Counted from the first letter of the stretch, positions 31,362-40,643 are shown. The stretch is DNA of 64,000 nt from Actinomadura nitritigenes (GCF_017573545.1 NZ_JAGEOK010000032.1:1-64000); one strand, 5' to 3'. The notes: generated by a model not told the origin, from the letters alone. Program-made: numbers and translations.

Positions 31362-32875
31362 GCGCGCCGAAGGATCGGTTCCGGCTGCCCGCCGGCCTCC
31401 CCGTCGCGCTGGCCCGGGACACCTCGCTCTGGTCGGGCGGGCGCGTCGCCACCGGCGGCGCTCCCTGGAAGGTGGTGCGGCTGGCGGACGCGGCGCGCCC
31501 GCACCTGGCGGCGCTGCGCCGGGCGGGCCGGTCCGGCCTCGCCGACCCCTCGCCGCTCGGGCGGGCGCTGGCCCGCAGGCTCCTCGACCTCGGCATGGCC
31601 GACCCGCTCCCCGCGCCGCGTCCCGGCCCGCACGACGTGACGGTGGTGATCCCCGCCTACGAGCGGGCCGACGAGCTGGAACGGTCCGTGGCCGCCGTCG
31701 GGGACGTGCCGGTCGTCGTCGTGGACGACGCGTCGCCCGACCCCGGACCGCTGCGGCGGGTCGCGGAGGCGCACGGCGCGCGGCTCGTCCGGCACTCCCG
31801 CAACCGGGGCCCGGCGGCGGCGCGCAACACCGGCCTGCGCCTGGTCGAGACCCGGTTCGCCGCGTTCGTGGACTCCGACTGCCGCCCGATGGCGGGCTGG
31901 CTCGACGTCCTCGTCCCGCACTTCGACGACCCGCGCGTCGCCGCCGTCGCCCCCCGGATCGTGCCGATGTCGGACGACACCGGGCTGCTGGCCCGCTACG
32001 AGACCGCGCGGTCGGCGCTGGACATGGGCCTGCGGCCCGCGCTGGTCCGGCCCGGCGGCCGGCTCGGGTTCGTGCCGACCGCGACGCTGCTGATCCGGGT
32101 CGCGGCCGTCCCGGACGATCCGTTCGACGAGGACCTGCGGCTTGGCGAGGACGTCGACTTCGTCTGGCGGCTGGGCGACCGGGGGTGGAACGTCCGCTAC
32201 GAGCCCGCCGCGCGGGTCGCGCACACGCCGCGGCTGCGCCCGGCGGCCTGGGCGCGGCGGCGGCACGAGTACGGCACGTCCGCCGCCGACCTCGCCCGGC
32301 GGCACCCCGGCCGGCTCGCGCCGGCCCGTCCGTCGCTGTGGAACCTCGCCGTGCTCGGGCTGCTCGCGCGCGGACGCCCGGGCGCGGCCGCCGGCGTCGC
32401 GGGAGTGGCGGCGGCGCTGCTGGCCAGGCGGCTGTCGCGGCTGCCCGCCGACTGGAGCCTGGCCGCCGCGATCGTCGGCAAGGGCGTCACCGCCGACGCC
32501 GCCGCCCTCGGGCACGCGCTGCGGCGCGAGTGGTGGCCGCTCGGCCTGGTCGCGCTCGCCGCCTCGCGCCGGAGCCGGGTCGCGCGCGCGGCGGCCGCGG
32601 CCATGCTCGCCCCCATCGCGCTGGAATGGCTGCGGCAGCGTCCGGTCGTCGATCCCGTCCGCTACACGGTCCTGCGGCTCGCCGAGGACGTCGCCTACGG
32701 GTCCGGTGTAACGGCCGCGTCCGCCCGCGCGCGCTCGGCCGCTCCCCTGCTCCCGGACGTCCGGTTCCCCGAGTCGTTCCCGGCCGCCGCAGAACGGGCG
32801 CGCAAGGCCGCCGGACGGTGGATCGCGGCCGTCCGCCCGGCCGGCCGCGATCCGCGCTCACGCCTTCCGCGCTGA
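31358..32875 (+). CDS. mftF: Mycofactocin glycosyltransferase
   Basis: The 505-residue protein has a GT2 domain with VTVVIPAYERADELERSV, VVVVDDASPD and FVDSDCRP (the nucleotide-sugar metal motif), then a C-terminal region with several hydrophobic stretches (about 350-420) that may associate with the membrane. It adds glucose chains to pre-mycofactocin. It overlaps mftE by 4 bases and closes the mftABCDEF operon. The SDR gene converges from the right. Confidence 0.9.
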   Translation: MSAPKDRFRLPAGLPVALARDTSLWSGGRVATGGAPWKVVRLADAARPHLAALRRAGRSGLADPSPLGRALARRLLDLGMADPLPAPRPGPHDVTVVIPAYERADELERSVAAVGDVPVVVVDDASPDPGPLRRVAEAHGARLVRHSRNRGPAAARNTGLRLVETRFAAFVDSDCRPMAGWLDVLVPHFDDPRVAAVAPRIVPMSDDTGLLARYETARSALDMGLRPALVRPGGRLGFVPTATLLIRVAAVPDDPFDEDLRLGEDVDFVWRLGDRGWNVRYEPAARVAHTPRLRPAAWARRRHEYGTSAADLARRHPGRLAPARPSLWNLAVLGLLARGRPGAAAGVAGVAAALLARRLSRLPADWSLAAAIVGKGVTADAAALGHALRREWWPLGLVALAASRRSRVARAAAAAMLAPIALEWLRQRPVVDPVRYTVLRLAEDVAYGSGVTAASARARSAAPLLPDVRFPESFPAAAERARKAAGRWIAAVRPAGRDPRSRLPR

Positions 32876-32885
32876 GACGCCGGAG

Positions 32886-33692
32886 TCAGCGGTTGAGGGC
32901 GCCGAGGTCGACCGGCAGCTGGGCGCCGGTGATGTACTTGCCCTCGTCGGAGGCCAGGAACGCGACGATGTTCGCGATGTCCTCCGGCTCGACCATCTCG
33001 TAGGGCAGCGTCGCCATGTAGATGGGCGCGAGCAGCGGGGTCTGCTCCAGCAGCTCGGTCATCGTCCCGGCGGTCATGCCGGTCCGCACCCCGTGCGGGT
33101 GGACGGTGTTGACCCGGATGTCGTGCTCGCCCAGCTCGTTGGCCAGCACCTTCGCCAGGCCGACGACGCCGTGCTTGGACGAGGCGTAGTGGGCGAGGAA
33201 CGGCAGCCCCTTCAGGCCCGCCACCGAGCTGGTGATGATGATCGAGCCGCCCTGGCCCTGCTCGATGAGCGTCGGGACGGTGGCCTTGACCGTCTTCCAC
33301 ACCCCCGTGAGGTTGGTGTCGATGATGTCCTGCCACTGCTCCTCTTCGAGCTCCCAGGTGCGGCCGTAGTTCACGATCCCGGCGTTGGCCACCACGACGT
33401 CCAGCCGGCCGAGCTCGGCGACGCCCTCGCTGACGGCCGACTGGAGCGCGGCGAGGTCGCGCACGTCCGCCTTGCGGGCCACCACGCGGCGCCCCTGGGC
33501 CTCCACGAGCTTGGCGGTCTCGTCCAGGTCGGACTGGGCGGAGGGCTCGTAGGGGACGTACGAGCTGGCCGACCCCACGAGGTCGACCGCGATGATGTCG
33601 GCGCCCTCGGACGCGAGCCGGACGGCCTCCGCGCGCCCCTGCCCGCGCGCCGCACCGGTGATGAAAGCGACCTTGCCTGTCAAACGCGCCAT
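32886..33692 (-). CDS. Mycofactocin-coupled SDR oxidoreductase
   Basis: The 268-residue SDR has the cofactor motif ITGAARGQGRA, NAG near residue 100 and the catalytic Tyr-Lys in YASSKHG. Its N-terminal half has an insertion after the second strand (about residues 38-60, LVGSASSYVPYEPSAQ) that is the mark of mycofactocin-linked carveol-dehydrogenase-like SDRs with a non-exchanging NAD. It converges on mftF with 10 bp between. It would oxidise an alcohol and hand electrons to mycofactocin. Confidence 0.85.
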   Translation of the reverse strand: MARLTGKVAFITGAARGQGRAEAVRLASEGADIIAVDLVGSASSYVPYEPSAQSDLDETAKLVEAQGRRVVARKADVRDLAALQSAVSEGVAELGRLDVVVANAGIVNYGRTWELEEEQWQDIIDTNLTGVWKTVKATVPTLIEQGQGGSIIITSSVAGLKGLPFLAHYASSKHGVVGLAKVLANELGEHDIRVNTVHPHGVRTGMTAGTMTELLEQTPLLAPIYMATLPYEMVEPEDIANIVAFLASDEGKYITGAQLPVDLGALNR

Positions 33693-33871
33693 GGCTTACT
33701 TCCTCCACATGGGTCAGACCCGGCGACGCAGAGGTGGAAGGCCTTTTCGGGCGGACAACGGCTGCGCTGCCATCGGGCCGATAAGCGGTCCAGGCCATAG
33801 TGGCACTCAGTGTCAAAAGGAGCAAGGGCCTGCTCGCACCGCATCACCACCGGTCACGGGACGCGGACGAC

Positions 33872-34105
33872 GGCGGCGTGTACTTCGTCGCCCTCTCCGG
33901 CCTGTCCGAGCCGACACTGCTGGCGCAGGCGATCTGCGACGCGCTCGGCCTCGCCGAGCAGGGCGGCGAGCCCGCCGCGTCCCGGCTGGCCGACCATCTC
34001 GCCGACCGGCGGGTGCTGCTCGTCCTCGACACCTGCGATCACCTGCTCGACGAGTGCGCCGCGCTGGCCGAGGCGCTGCTGCGGAGCGCGCCTGGGCTGC
34101 GAGCA
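33872..34105 (+). pseudogene. Fragment of an AfsR/LuxR-type regulatory ATPase
   Basis: This stretch encodes VYFVALSGLSEPTLLAQAIC through RVLLVLDTCDHLLDECAAL, which matches the Walker B and flanking region of large AfsR/SARP or LuxR regulators (LLVLDNCEHLLD). The Walker A side, the helix-turn-helix and the rest are missing. About 78 codons remain, so it is a remnant. The upstream frame back to 33800 has no start of the family. Confidence 0.65.
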
Positions 34106-34199
34106 GGGCGTCTCGGCGCGGGACGTTCCGGCGGAGGCCCGCCTGCCGTACTGAAGACGTCCCCCGCCGGCCCGGGCCGATCGAGGTCCGCGCGCCGGT

Positions 34200-34790
34200 T
34201 CAGGCCGGGTCGGTGCCGGTCAGGCGCTCCCAGTGGCGCCGGACGTCGGCCCAGGGGAAGCGCGGGCCGGGGTCGATGCGGCGCCGCACCAGGACGCCGG
34301 GGTCATCGGACGCGGGGACCATCTCCCGGTCCAGGTCACTGTGGCGCACCAGGCGGACGAGCGCCGGGTGCGTCTCCGTGAGGACGGTCAGCAGATCCAT
34401 CAGCGCGGCCGTCTGCTCCGGCGGGAAGTCCTCGGAAGGGATCTGCGACCGCGAGTGGAAATGGTCGGGGTGGCGGCCGGTGTTGACGAGCTCGATCCCG
34501 ATCGACGGGGTGTTGTGCCCCGCGGCGTGGGCGGCGATCCGGTCGAGCGGCACGAAGCGGTGGCAACCGCCGTCGCGGTCGACGTAGAGGTGTCCGCACA
34601 CCCCGGTCCCGTCGTCGGTCCCGGCCGCGCTCCGTTCGGCGTAGTCCCATGCCTCGGACAGCGTCGGGATCTCCGTGGCGTGCAGGACGACGGTCGTGAT
34701 GGACTCCGGGGACCTCCGCTTCAGCGACCCCCACCAGGAGACGAGCCGGTCGTCCACGGGAGGACCTGCGGGCGCCGTCATGATCTCCAT
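34200..34790 (-). CDS. N-acetylmuramoyl-L-alanine amidase (Amidase_2 fold)
   Basis: The 196-residue protein has the amidase-2/PGRP pattern: zinc histidines in VVLHATEIP and in VRHSDLDREM, and a SIGIELVNTG strand. It would cut the bond between muramic acid and peptide in cell wall. No signal peptide is seen, so it may be cytoplasmic (wall recycling, AmpD-like) or exported by another route. ATG 34790 is chosen; an in-frame ATG three codons later is possible. An AT-rich 138-bp gap separates it from the divergent DUF1269 gene. Confidence 0.8.
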   Translation of the reverse strand: MEIMTAPAGPPVDDRLVSWWGSLKRRSPESITTVVLHATEIPTLSEAWDYAERSAAGTDDGTGVCGHLYVDRDGGCHRFVPLDRIAAHAAGHNTPSIGIELVNTGRHPDHFHSRSQIPSEDFPPEQTAALMDLLTVLTETHPALVRLVRHSDLDREMVPASDDPGVLVRRRIDPGPRFPWADVRRHWERLTGTDPA

Positions 34791-34928
34791 GCTAACGGCG
34801 ACAAATGACGCAAAAGGCATCTATATCAATAGCTTGCCGTTCTTTGGCGATATGACAGCGAAGATGGCATCAACGCATATCGGAGCGCCAGCGGGGACTC
34901 CCCTGGCGCCGGAGCATCGGGGGATGCC

Positions 34929-35450
34929 GTGAGCGATCTGATCGCCGTCGCCTACCCGGACGTGGACACCGCCGTGACGGTGCGCGACCGGCTGATCGAC
35001 ATGCAGCGCCGGAAGCTGATCACGCTCGGCGACGCCGCGGTGGTGGAGAAGCGGCCGGACGGAAAGATCAAACTGCACCAGATCCACAGCACCACGCGCG
35101 CGGGAGCCCTGTGGGGCGGCGTGTGGGGCGGCCTGCTCGGCATGCTGTTCTTCGCGCCGCTGCTCGGCGCGGCGGTCGGCGCCGCCGCCGGGGCCGCCGG
35201 GGGCTCGATGACCGACGTCGGCGTGGACGACTCGTTCATGCGGGAGGTCGGCGCGAAGCTCCAGCCGGGCGGCGCGGTGCTGTTCCTGCTGGTCATCTCC
35301 GTCACGCCGGACCGGGTCATCCCGCAGATCGCCGAGTACGGCGGCGAGGTGATGCAGACCTCCCTCAGCAACGAGGCCGAGGCCCACCTCCGCGAGACCC
35401 TGGAGGCCGCGAAGCAGGCGCACCAGCCCGCCGGGGCGTCCGTGCCCTGA
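34929..35450 (+). CDS. DUF1269 membrane protein
   Basis: The 173-residue protein has the DUF1269 layout: an N-terminal alpha/beta ferredoxin-like segment, a glycine-rich hydrophobic hairpin (GALWGGVWGGLLGMLFFAPL and a second helix) and a C-terminal domain ending in a helix. Its function is unknown. The GTG start lies at 34929. The 5' gap is unusually AT-rich for this window, so a regulated promoter is likely. Confidence 0.75.
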   Translation: MSDLIAVAYPDVDTAVTVRDRLIDMQRRKLITLGDAAVVEKRPDGKIKLHQIHSTTRAGALWGGVWGGLLGMLFFAPLLGAAVGAAAGAAGGSMTDVGVDDSFMREVGAKLQPGGAVLFLLVISVTPDRVIPQIAEYGGEVMQTSLSNEAEAHLRETLEAAKQAHQPAGASVP

Positions 35451-35502
35451 CCCGTGACATCCGGCGCCGGGGCCGGGGCCCACGGGTCCCGGCCCCGGCG
35501 CG

Positions 35503-35817
35503 TCACCTGTCGCCGGGCTCGTCGTCGTCGCGCTCGGCGGGCTCGTTGTCGCTCGGCTCGTTGTCGGCCGGCTCGTTGTCGCTCGGCTCGGCGCCGGTCA
35601 GGCGCGCGCTCAGACGATGCGAGACGCGGACGTCGCGGTAGGTCACGTTCGGCTTCACGGGGCGGGGCAGGTTCCGCCGCTCGGTGCTCGCGCCCGACTC
35701 GCCCTCCGGGTCGGCGCCCGCCCGCTCGGTGACGTCCGGCGTCTCGCGGAAGACGACTTCGTCCGCCTTCACGGAGGCGCCGATCTCCACATCCGGTTTC
35801 CGTTCCGGTTCCGGCAT
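35503..35817 (-). CDS. Small acidic protein with DNEP repeats
   Basis: The 104-residue protein is charged and has no membrane segment. Its C-terminus has three repeats of [SA]DNEP from a 15-bp tandem repeat. It starts 11 bases after the stop of the preceding gene, so the two are likely co-transcribed. No family is recognised. The repeat number could vary between strains. Confidence 0.6.
   Translation of the reverse strand: MPEPERKPDVEIGASVKADEVVFRETPDVTERAGADPEGESGASTERRNLPRPVKPNVTYRDVRVSHRLSARLTGAEPSDNEPADNEPSDNEPAERDDDEPGDR
35540..35584. repeat. 15-bp tandem repeat, three copies
   Basis: GGCTCGTTGTCGCTC, GGCTCGTTGTCGGCC and GGCTCGTTGTCGCTC run head to tail, followed by the start of a fourth copy. 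On the minus strand they encode the SDNEP, ADNEP, SDNEP repeats. Confidence 0.85.
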
Positions 35818-35827
35818 CGCTCCCCCT

Positions 35828-36658
35828 TCACATTCCCGGCAACCGCTTGAGGACGCCGCCGATCAGGTCCCGGCCGGCGCGGACGGACTTCCTGGTCAGC
35901 GCCGCCGCCAGCTCGCCCGCCGCGAGGTCGTCCGGCCTCTCCGGGACGTCCCGCGCCGCCTGCCGGTCCCGCTCGTCATGCGCCGCCCGCGGCTCGCGCT
36001 CGTGCCGCCGCTCGCGCTCCCGCTCGTCCCGCCGCCGCTCCTGCTCGTCCCGGCGGGGCGGTGGCCCCGGGGCGGGCGGCGGTGTGCTGGGGCGCGACGG
36101 TTCCGGTCCGGGCTCGCGCCCGACGTGCGGACGGCGGGGCGGCCTGTGGGCCTCCGTCCCGTTCCGCGCCCGGTTTTTCACGTCGCCGCCCGGCGCGCGG
36201 GCCGCCCGGCCCGCGTCCAGGCCCTCGATGGCCCGGCCCGCTCCCCTGCCGGCGTCGTCCACCGCGCGCGCCGTGCCCGCGCCGGCGTCCCGGAGCGCGC
36301 CGCCCGCGCCCCCGCCCAGCTCGCCCGCCGCCGCGCCGGCGCCGCGCGCCGTCCCGGCGAGGAGCTCGGGGTTCGCGTCGACCGTCTCCAGCACCCGGTC
36401 GATGATCCGTGCGACGTTGTCGAGCCGCACCTTGAGCAATGCCTGCGCCTCCACGCCCTTGAGGACGAGGCTGACCCGGCCGAGGGTCACGTCGGCGCCG
36501 ACGCCGAGGGAGAGGACGTCGAGCACGGCGGCGTGCAGCGACACGTCGGCGCGCAGCTCGTCGACCTCGAGCTCGATCTCGTCGACCTTGACGACCGGGA
36601 CGTCCAGGAGGACGTCCGGGTCCTCGCCGGGCGCGCCGCCGGCGGGCGGCTGGTCCAT
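35828..36658 (-). CDS. Hypothetical protein with charged low-complexity C-terminus (276 aa)
   Basis: The first 110 residues look folded (VPVVKVDEIELEVDELRADV, then GVEAQALLKVRLDNVARIID). After that come Gly/Ala-rich repeats, a Pro-rich stretch and a long Arg/Glu run (RRRDERERERRHEREPRA) that may form a single helix or stay unfolded. No signal peptide is seen. I recall similar beta-rich N-terminal domains in actinomycetes, but no function. It precedes the small acidic protein in the same operon. Confidence 0.55.
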   Translation of the reverse strand: MDQPPAGGAPGEDPDVLLDVPVVKVDEIELEVDELRADVSLHAAVLDVLSLGVGADVTLGRVSLVLKGVEAQALLKVRLDNVARIIDRVLETVDANPELLAGTARGAGAAAGELGGGAGGALRDAGAGTARAVDDAGRGAGRAIEGLDAGRAARAPGGDVKNRARNGTEAHRPPRRPHVGREPGPEPSRPSTPPPAPGPPPRRDEQERRRDERERERRHEREPRAAHDERDRQAARDVPERPDDLAAGELAAALTRKSVRAGRDLIGGVLKRLPGM

Positions 36659-36830
36659 GGCTTCTCCTCGGGTGCGCGCGTGCGGCCGTTCCGACGTCCC
36701 CTTACCGGCGGAGGCCGGCGCGAACCCTGGCCGGTGCGCGGTTTTGCCCGGATATGGCGAGGAGATTCCGTGATCATCGGGGAACGGCGCGTGGACGTCC
36801 GCCGGCGGGCCCGGCGGGACGTCCGGCGCG

Positions 36831-38270
36831 TCAGACCTCGCGCCTGCGGGCCGCCGCCGCGAGCAGCGCCGCCACCAGTGCGAACGCGGCACCGATCAGC
36901 CAGACCGCGACGTAGCCGCCCTCGCCGGGGTCGTCCCGGCCGGCGGGCGCGGCGAGCAGCGTCCCGAACAGCCCGCCCGCGACCGCGCCGCCGACCGTCT
37001 TGACGTTGTTGTAGACGGCGGTGGCGACGCCCGTCCGGGACGGGTCGGACGCCTCGGCGATCACCGTGGGCATCGCACCGAGCGCGGTGCCCATCCCGAG
37101 GCCCATCAGGGTCAGCTCGGCGACCACTCCCCACAGCGCGCCGTGCGCCGCCGCGAACGCGACGAACCCGACGCCGACCAGCAGGAACGAGCCGATCAGC
37201 GCGGTGCGGTAGCCGACCTTCGCGGCGATCCGGGCGGCGCACGCGGAGCCCGCGATGCTGGCGATCATGGCGGGCAGCGTGGCGAGCGCGATCGACAGCG
37301 AGGACAGCCCGAAGCCGTAGCCGGCCTCGTCCCGGTCGGTGGCGAAGAAGGTGGCGTTCGGGGACTGGCCTCCGAAGTAGACCACGCCGAACGCGAACGA
37401 GGCGAAGTAGAACGGCGCGACGTGCCGTCCCGCCATGGCGCGCAGGTCCACGAGCGGCTCGGCGGTGCGCAGCTCGACGAGCGTCCAGGCGCCGAGCAGG
37501 ACCAGGCCCGCCAGGGTGGGGACCAGGACGCGCGCGCTCAGCCAGCCGTGGTCGCCGGCCGACGACACCCCGGCGAGCAGCCCCAGGACGGCGAGGCCGA
37601 GCAGCACGACGCCGGGCCGGTCGACCCGTCCGGCGGCGCGGGTCACCGACTCGGGGATCGCGACCATCGAGACGGCCACGCACGCCAGCGCGAGCACGGC
37701 GGGGACGGCGAGGGCGATCCGAACGTCGCCGAAGACCTTGCCCGCCGCGCCCATCCCGACGGCGCCGAGCAGGCCGCCGAGGGTCAGCGCGCCGACCAGC
37801 CGGGCGATCGCGCGGCGGGCCGGGCCGACGGGGAGCCGGTCGCGGATCAGCGCGATCTCCAGCGGCAGCAGTGCGACGAGCGGGCCCTGCAGGAGGCGCC
37901 CGAGCAGCAGCACCGGGAAGGCGGGTGCGACCGCGCAGAGCACCGAGCCGGCCGCGACGCAGGCCAGCGCGATCCGCAGCATCCGGCGGTGGCCGTGCAG
38001 GTCGCCGAGCCGCCCCAGGGCGGGCGCGCAGACCGCCGCGGACAGCAGCTGGACGGACACGACGAGCGCGACGGTGGAGTCGGAGACGCCGAAGGTGTCG
38101 CCGATGCTCGGCAGGATCGGCGCGATCCCGGCCTGCAGGAACCCGCTGACCAGCTCGAACAGCACCAGCAGCCCGACCACGGCGGTGACGGACCGCACCG
38201 GCGGCGCGCCCGCGTCCGGCGTGCCCGCGTCCGGCGCCCCGGACGCGGCGCCGGCGGCGGGGGCCGTCAC
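36831..38270 (-). CDS. MFS transporter, DHA2-like drug/metabolite exporter
   Basis: The 479-residue protein is an MFS carrier with about 14 hydrophobic segments and the loop motif GRLGDLHGHRRML between helices 2 and 3. The N-terminal 25 residues are Ala/Gly/Asp-rich. It would export a small molecule using the proton gradient. Its start overlaps the M20 peptidase stop by 4 bases (ATGA), so it may handle the substrate or product of that enzyme. A divergent Lrp-type regulator lies beyond the peptidase. Confidence 0.8.
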   Translation of the reverse strand: MTAPAAGAASGAPDAGTPDAGAPPVRSVTAVVGLLVLFELVSGFLQAGIAPILPSIGDTFGVSDSTVALVVSVQLLSAAVCAPALGRLGDLHGHRRMLRIALACVAAGSVLCAVAPAFPVLLLGRLLQGPLVALLPLEIALIRDRLPVGPARRAIARLVGALTLGGLLGAVGMGAAGKVFGDVRIALAVPAVLALACVAVSMVAIPESVTRAAGRVDRPGVVLLGLAVLGLLAGVSSAGDHGWLSARVLVPTLAGLVLLGAWTLVELRTAEPLVDLRAMAGRHVAPFYFASFAFGVVYFGGQSPNATFFATDRDEAGYGFGLSSLSIALATLPAMIASIAGSACAARIAAKVGYRTALIGSFLLVGVGFVAFAAAHGALWGVVAELTLMGLGMGTALGAMPTVIAEASDPSRTGVATAVYNNVKTVGGAVAGGLFGTLLAAPAGRDDPGEGGYVAVWLIGAAFALVAALLAAAARRREV

Positions 38271-39475
38271 GCGTCCGCCAGGCGGCGCACGGCGAGCTCG
38301 GCCAGCAGCGCCGCCGCGTCGGGCAGGACGGCGTCGTCGTAGGCGGCCTGCGGGGAGTGGTTCATCGGCGCGGTGGCCGGTTCGCGGTCGGCGGGGCAGG
38401 CGCCGAGCCCGATGAACGCGCCGGGGACCTGCTGGAGGACGAACGAGAAGTCCTCGGAGCCGGCCATCGGGCGCGGGATGTCGAAGACGCGCGCGCCGCC
38501 GAACAGGTCGCGGGCGGTGCCGAGCGCGAACGCGGCCTCGTCCGGGGCGTTGACGGTGACGGGGTACTGCTCGGCGTAGTCGATGTCGGCCTCGACGCCG
38601 TGGGCGGCGGCGATCCCGCGCACGGTCCGCTCGACGCCCGCGCGGACCCTGCGGTGGGCCTCCTCGGAGAACGACCGCACGGTGACGTCCATCGACGCGG
38701 TCTCGGGGATGACGTTCCCGGCCGTCCCGGCGTGGATCGAGCCGACGGTGACGACGGCGGGGTCGAAGATGTCCAGCTCGCGGGTGACCATCGTCTGGAG
38801 CGCGCCGACCATCGCGGCGAGCGCCGGCACCGGGTCCTTGGCGCCGTGCGGGGACGAGCCGTGCCCGCCCTTGCCGCGGACGACCACGTGGACGGCGTCG
38901 GACGCGGCCATCGCCGTCCCGCTCCGGCTGACGATCGTGCCCTGCGGCAGTCCGGTGGAGAAGACGTGCAGGGCATAGGCGGCGACGGCGCCCTCCCCGG
39001 CCGCGTCCAGCACCCCCTCGTCGATCATGATCTCGGCGCCGCCCATCCCCTCCTCGCCGGGCTGGAACATCAGCACCACGTCGCCGGCCAGCTCGGCGCG
39101 GCGCGCGGCGAGCAGCCTCGCGGCGCCGACGAGGCCCGCGACGTGCAGGTCGTGCCCGCAGGCGTGCATGCGGCCGGGGATCCGCGAGGCGTAGTCGAGG
39201 CCGGTGTCCTCCTGGACGGGGAGCGCGTCCATGTCGCCGCGCAGCAGCACGGCGGGGCGGCGGCCGTCCGCGCGGGCGGCGCCGCCCCGCAGCACGGCGG
39301 TGACCGAGCTGAGGCGCTCACCGGTGGTGATCTCCAGCGGCAGCCCGTCCAGCGCGGCGAGGACCTTCTCCTGGGTGCGCGGCAGGTCGAGGCCGATCTC
39401 GGGCTCCCGGTGCAGGGCGCGGCGCAGCTCGGTCAGTTCTTCCCGCAGGTCAGCGGCATCGTCACAGACAGACAT
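38267..39475 (-). CDS. M20-family amidohydrolase (N-acyl amino acid deacylase type)
   Basis: The 402-residue protein has the M20D signatures: LLRGDMDALPVQEDTG, MHACGHDLHVAGLVGA, and MFQPGEEGMGGA, with the conserved Cys and His that bind the metals, and HGSSPHGAKDPV in the lid domain. Such enzymes cleave N-acetyl or other acyl groups from amino acids and related compounds. No signal peptide is present. It is transcribed with the MFS gene and is divergent from the Lrp regulator, 70 bp away. Confidence 0.85.
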   Translation of the reverse strand: MSVCDDAADLREELTELRRALHREPEIGLDLPRTQEKVLAALDGLPLEITTGERLSSVTAVLRGGAARADGRRPAVLLRGDMDALPVQEDTGLDYASRIPGRMHACGHDLHVAGLVGAARLLAARRAELAGDVVLMFQPGEEGMGGAEIMIDEGVLDAAGEGAVAAYALHVFSTGLPQGTIVSRSGTAMAASDAVHVVVRGKGGHGSSPHGAKDPVPALAAMVGALQTMVTRELDIFDPAVVTVGSIHAGTAGNVIPETASMDVTVRSFSEEAHRRVRAGVERTVRGIAAAHGVEADIDYAEQYPVTVNAPDEAAFALGTARDLFGGARVFDIPRPMAGSEDFSFVLQQVPGAFIGLGACPADREPATAPMNHSPQAAYDDAVLPDAAALLAELAVRRLADA

Positions 39476-39545
39476 GGGGGTATGGTGCGGAAGCGGACCC
39501 TTTCCGCCCGGCTTCTGCCGGTATCCACCGCGAGAGGCCGCCCGG

Positions 39546-40643
39546 ATGCCGACATCGACCACCCTCGACGAGCTCGACCACCTGCTCGTCACCGCGCTGC
39601 AGACCGCTCCGCGCGCCGACTGGCGGCGGATCGGCGCCGCGATCGGCGCGGACGCCTCCACCGCCGCGCGCCGCTGGGCGCGGCTGACCGGGGCGGGGCT
39701 GGCCTGGCTGGCGTGCTTCCCGGCCGCGGTCGACTGGCTGACCCCGGTGGTGGCGTTCATCGAGATCGACTGCGTGCCGGGCCGGCTGCACGCGGTGGCC
39801 GCGGAGATCGCCGAGGACCCGCACGTGTTCAACCTGGAGCACGTCACCGGCGGCCGGGACCTGCTCATGACCGTGGTGGTCCGCGACAACGCGGAGCTCG
39901 CCCGCTATGTCGGCTTCCGGCTCGGCCGGCTGGACGGCGTCGCCGCGACCCGCACGCAGATCGCCACCACCCTGCACTCCGAGGGCAGCCGGTGGCGGCT
40001 CGACCGGCTCGGCCGCGAGCAGCGGGACCTGCTGGCGGGCGACCGCCCGCGCGGTCCGGGCGAGCCGGGCGGGTGGGTGCTGCGCGCCGAGGACCAGGCG
40101 CTCGCGCGGCTGCTGGTGGAGGACTGCCGGCAGCCCGTCGCGCGGCTCGCCGAGCGCACCGGCCTCAGCCCGACCACCGTGCGGCGCCGCCTCGCCCGGA
40201 TGCACGGCGGCGGCGCGCTGATGTACCGGTGCGAGGTCGCGCGGTACCTGTCCGGCTGGCCGGTGACGGTGTACCTGTGGGGCGCGGCGCCGCCGGACGA
40301 GGTGGCGCGGCTCGCGGCGCTGCTCGCCGGGCTCCGCGAGACCCGGATGTGCGCGTCGCTGACCGGGTCGGACAACGTGCTGTTCACCGTGTGGCTGCGG
40401 TCGGTCGAGCGCGTCCAGTCGTTCGAGACGGCGCTGCGGCGGCGCTTCCCGCAGCTGACGATCACCGACCGGGCGGTCGCGCTGTGGCAGGTGAAGCTCG
40501 CCGGTCAGCTGCTCGACCCGCAGGGCCGGCACCTGCGCACCGTCCCGTTCTGGACCTGGGACGACCCCGGCACCGAGGACGCGCTCGGCGACCTGGTCGC
40601 GCGGCTGCGCGAGGGGCCCGGCCCGTCCGCCTCCGCCCCCTGA
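39546..40643 (+). CDS. Lrp/AsnC-family regulator with two HTH units
   Basis: The 365-residue protein is about twice the size of classical Lrp and has two AsnC helix-turn-helix units (LDHLLVTALQTAPRADWRRI, and QALARLLVEDCRQPVARLAE followed by RTGLSPTTVRRRLARM), each followed by an AsnC-type ligand-binding domain. Such double proteins occur in actinomycetes. ATG 39546 is divergent from the M20-MFS operon, 70 bp away, so it probably controls that operon in response to an amino acid or its derivative. Confidence 0.85.
   Translation: MPTSTTLDELDHLLVTALQTAPRADWRRIGAAIGADASTAARRWARLTGAGLAWLACFPAAVDWLTPVVAFIEIDCVPGRLHAVAAEIAEDPHVFNLEHVTGGRDLLMTVVVRDNAELARYVGFRLGRLDGVAATRTQIATTLHSEGSRWRLDRLGREQRDLLAGDRPRGPGEPGGWVLRAEDQALARLLVEDCRQPVARLAERTGLSPTTVRRRLARMHGGGALMYRCEVARYLSGWPVTVYLWGAAPPDEVARLAALLAGLRETRMCASLTGSDNVLFTVWLRSVERVQSFETALRRRFPQLTITDRAVALWQVKLAGQLLDPQGRHLRTVPFWTWDDPGTEDALGDLVARLREGPGPSASAP

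Noticed and set aside
35540-35584. Short repeat cluster considered as a CRISPR array
   Set aside because: The unit is 15 bp, has no spacers and codes in frame for DNEP repeats.
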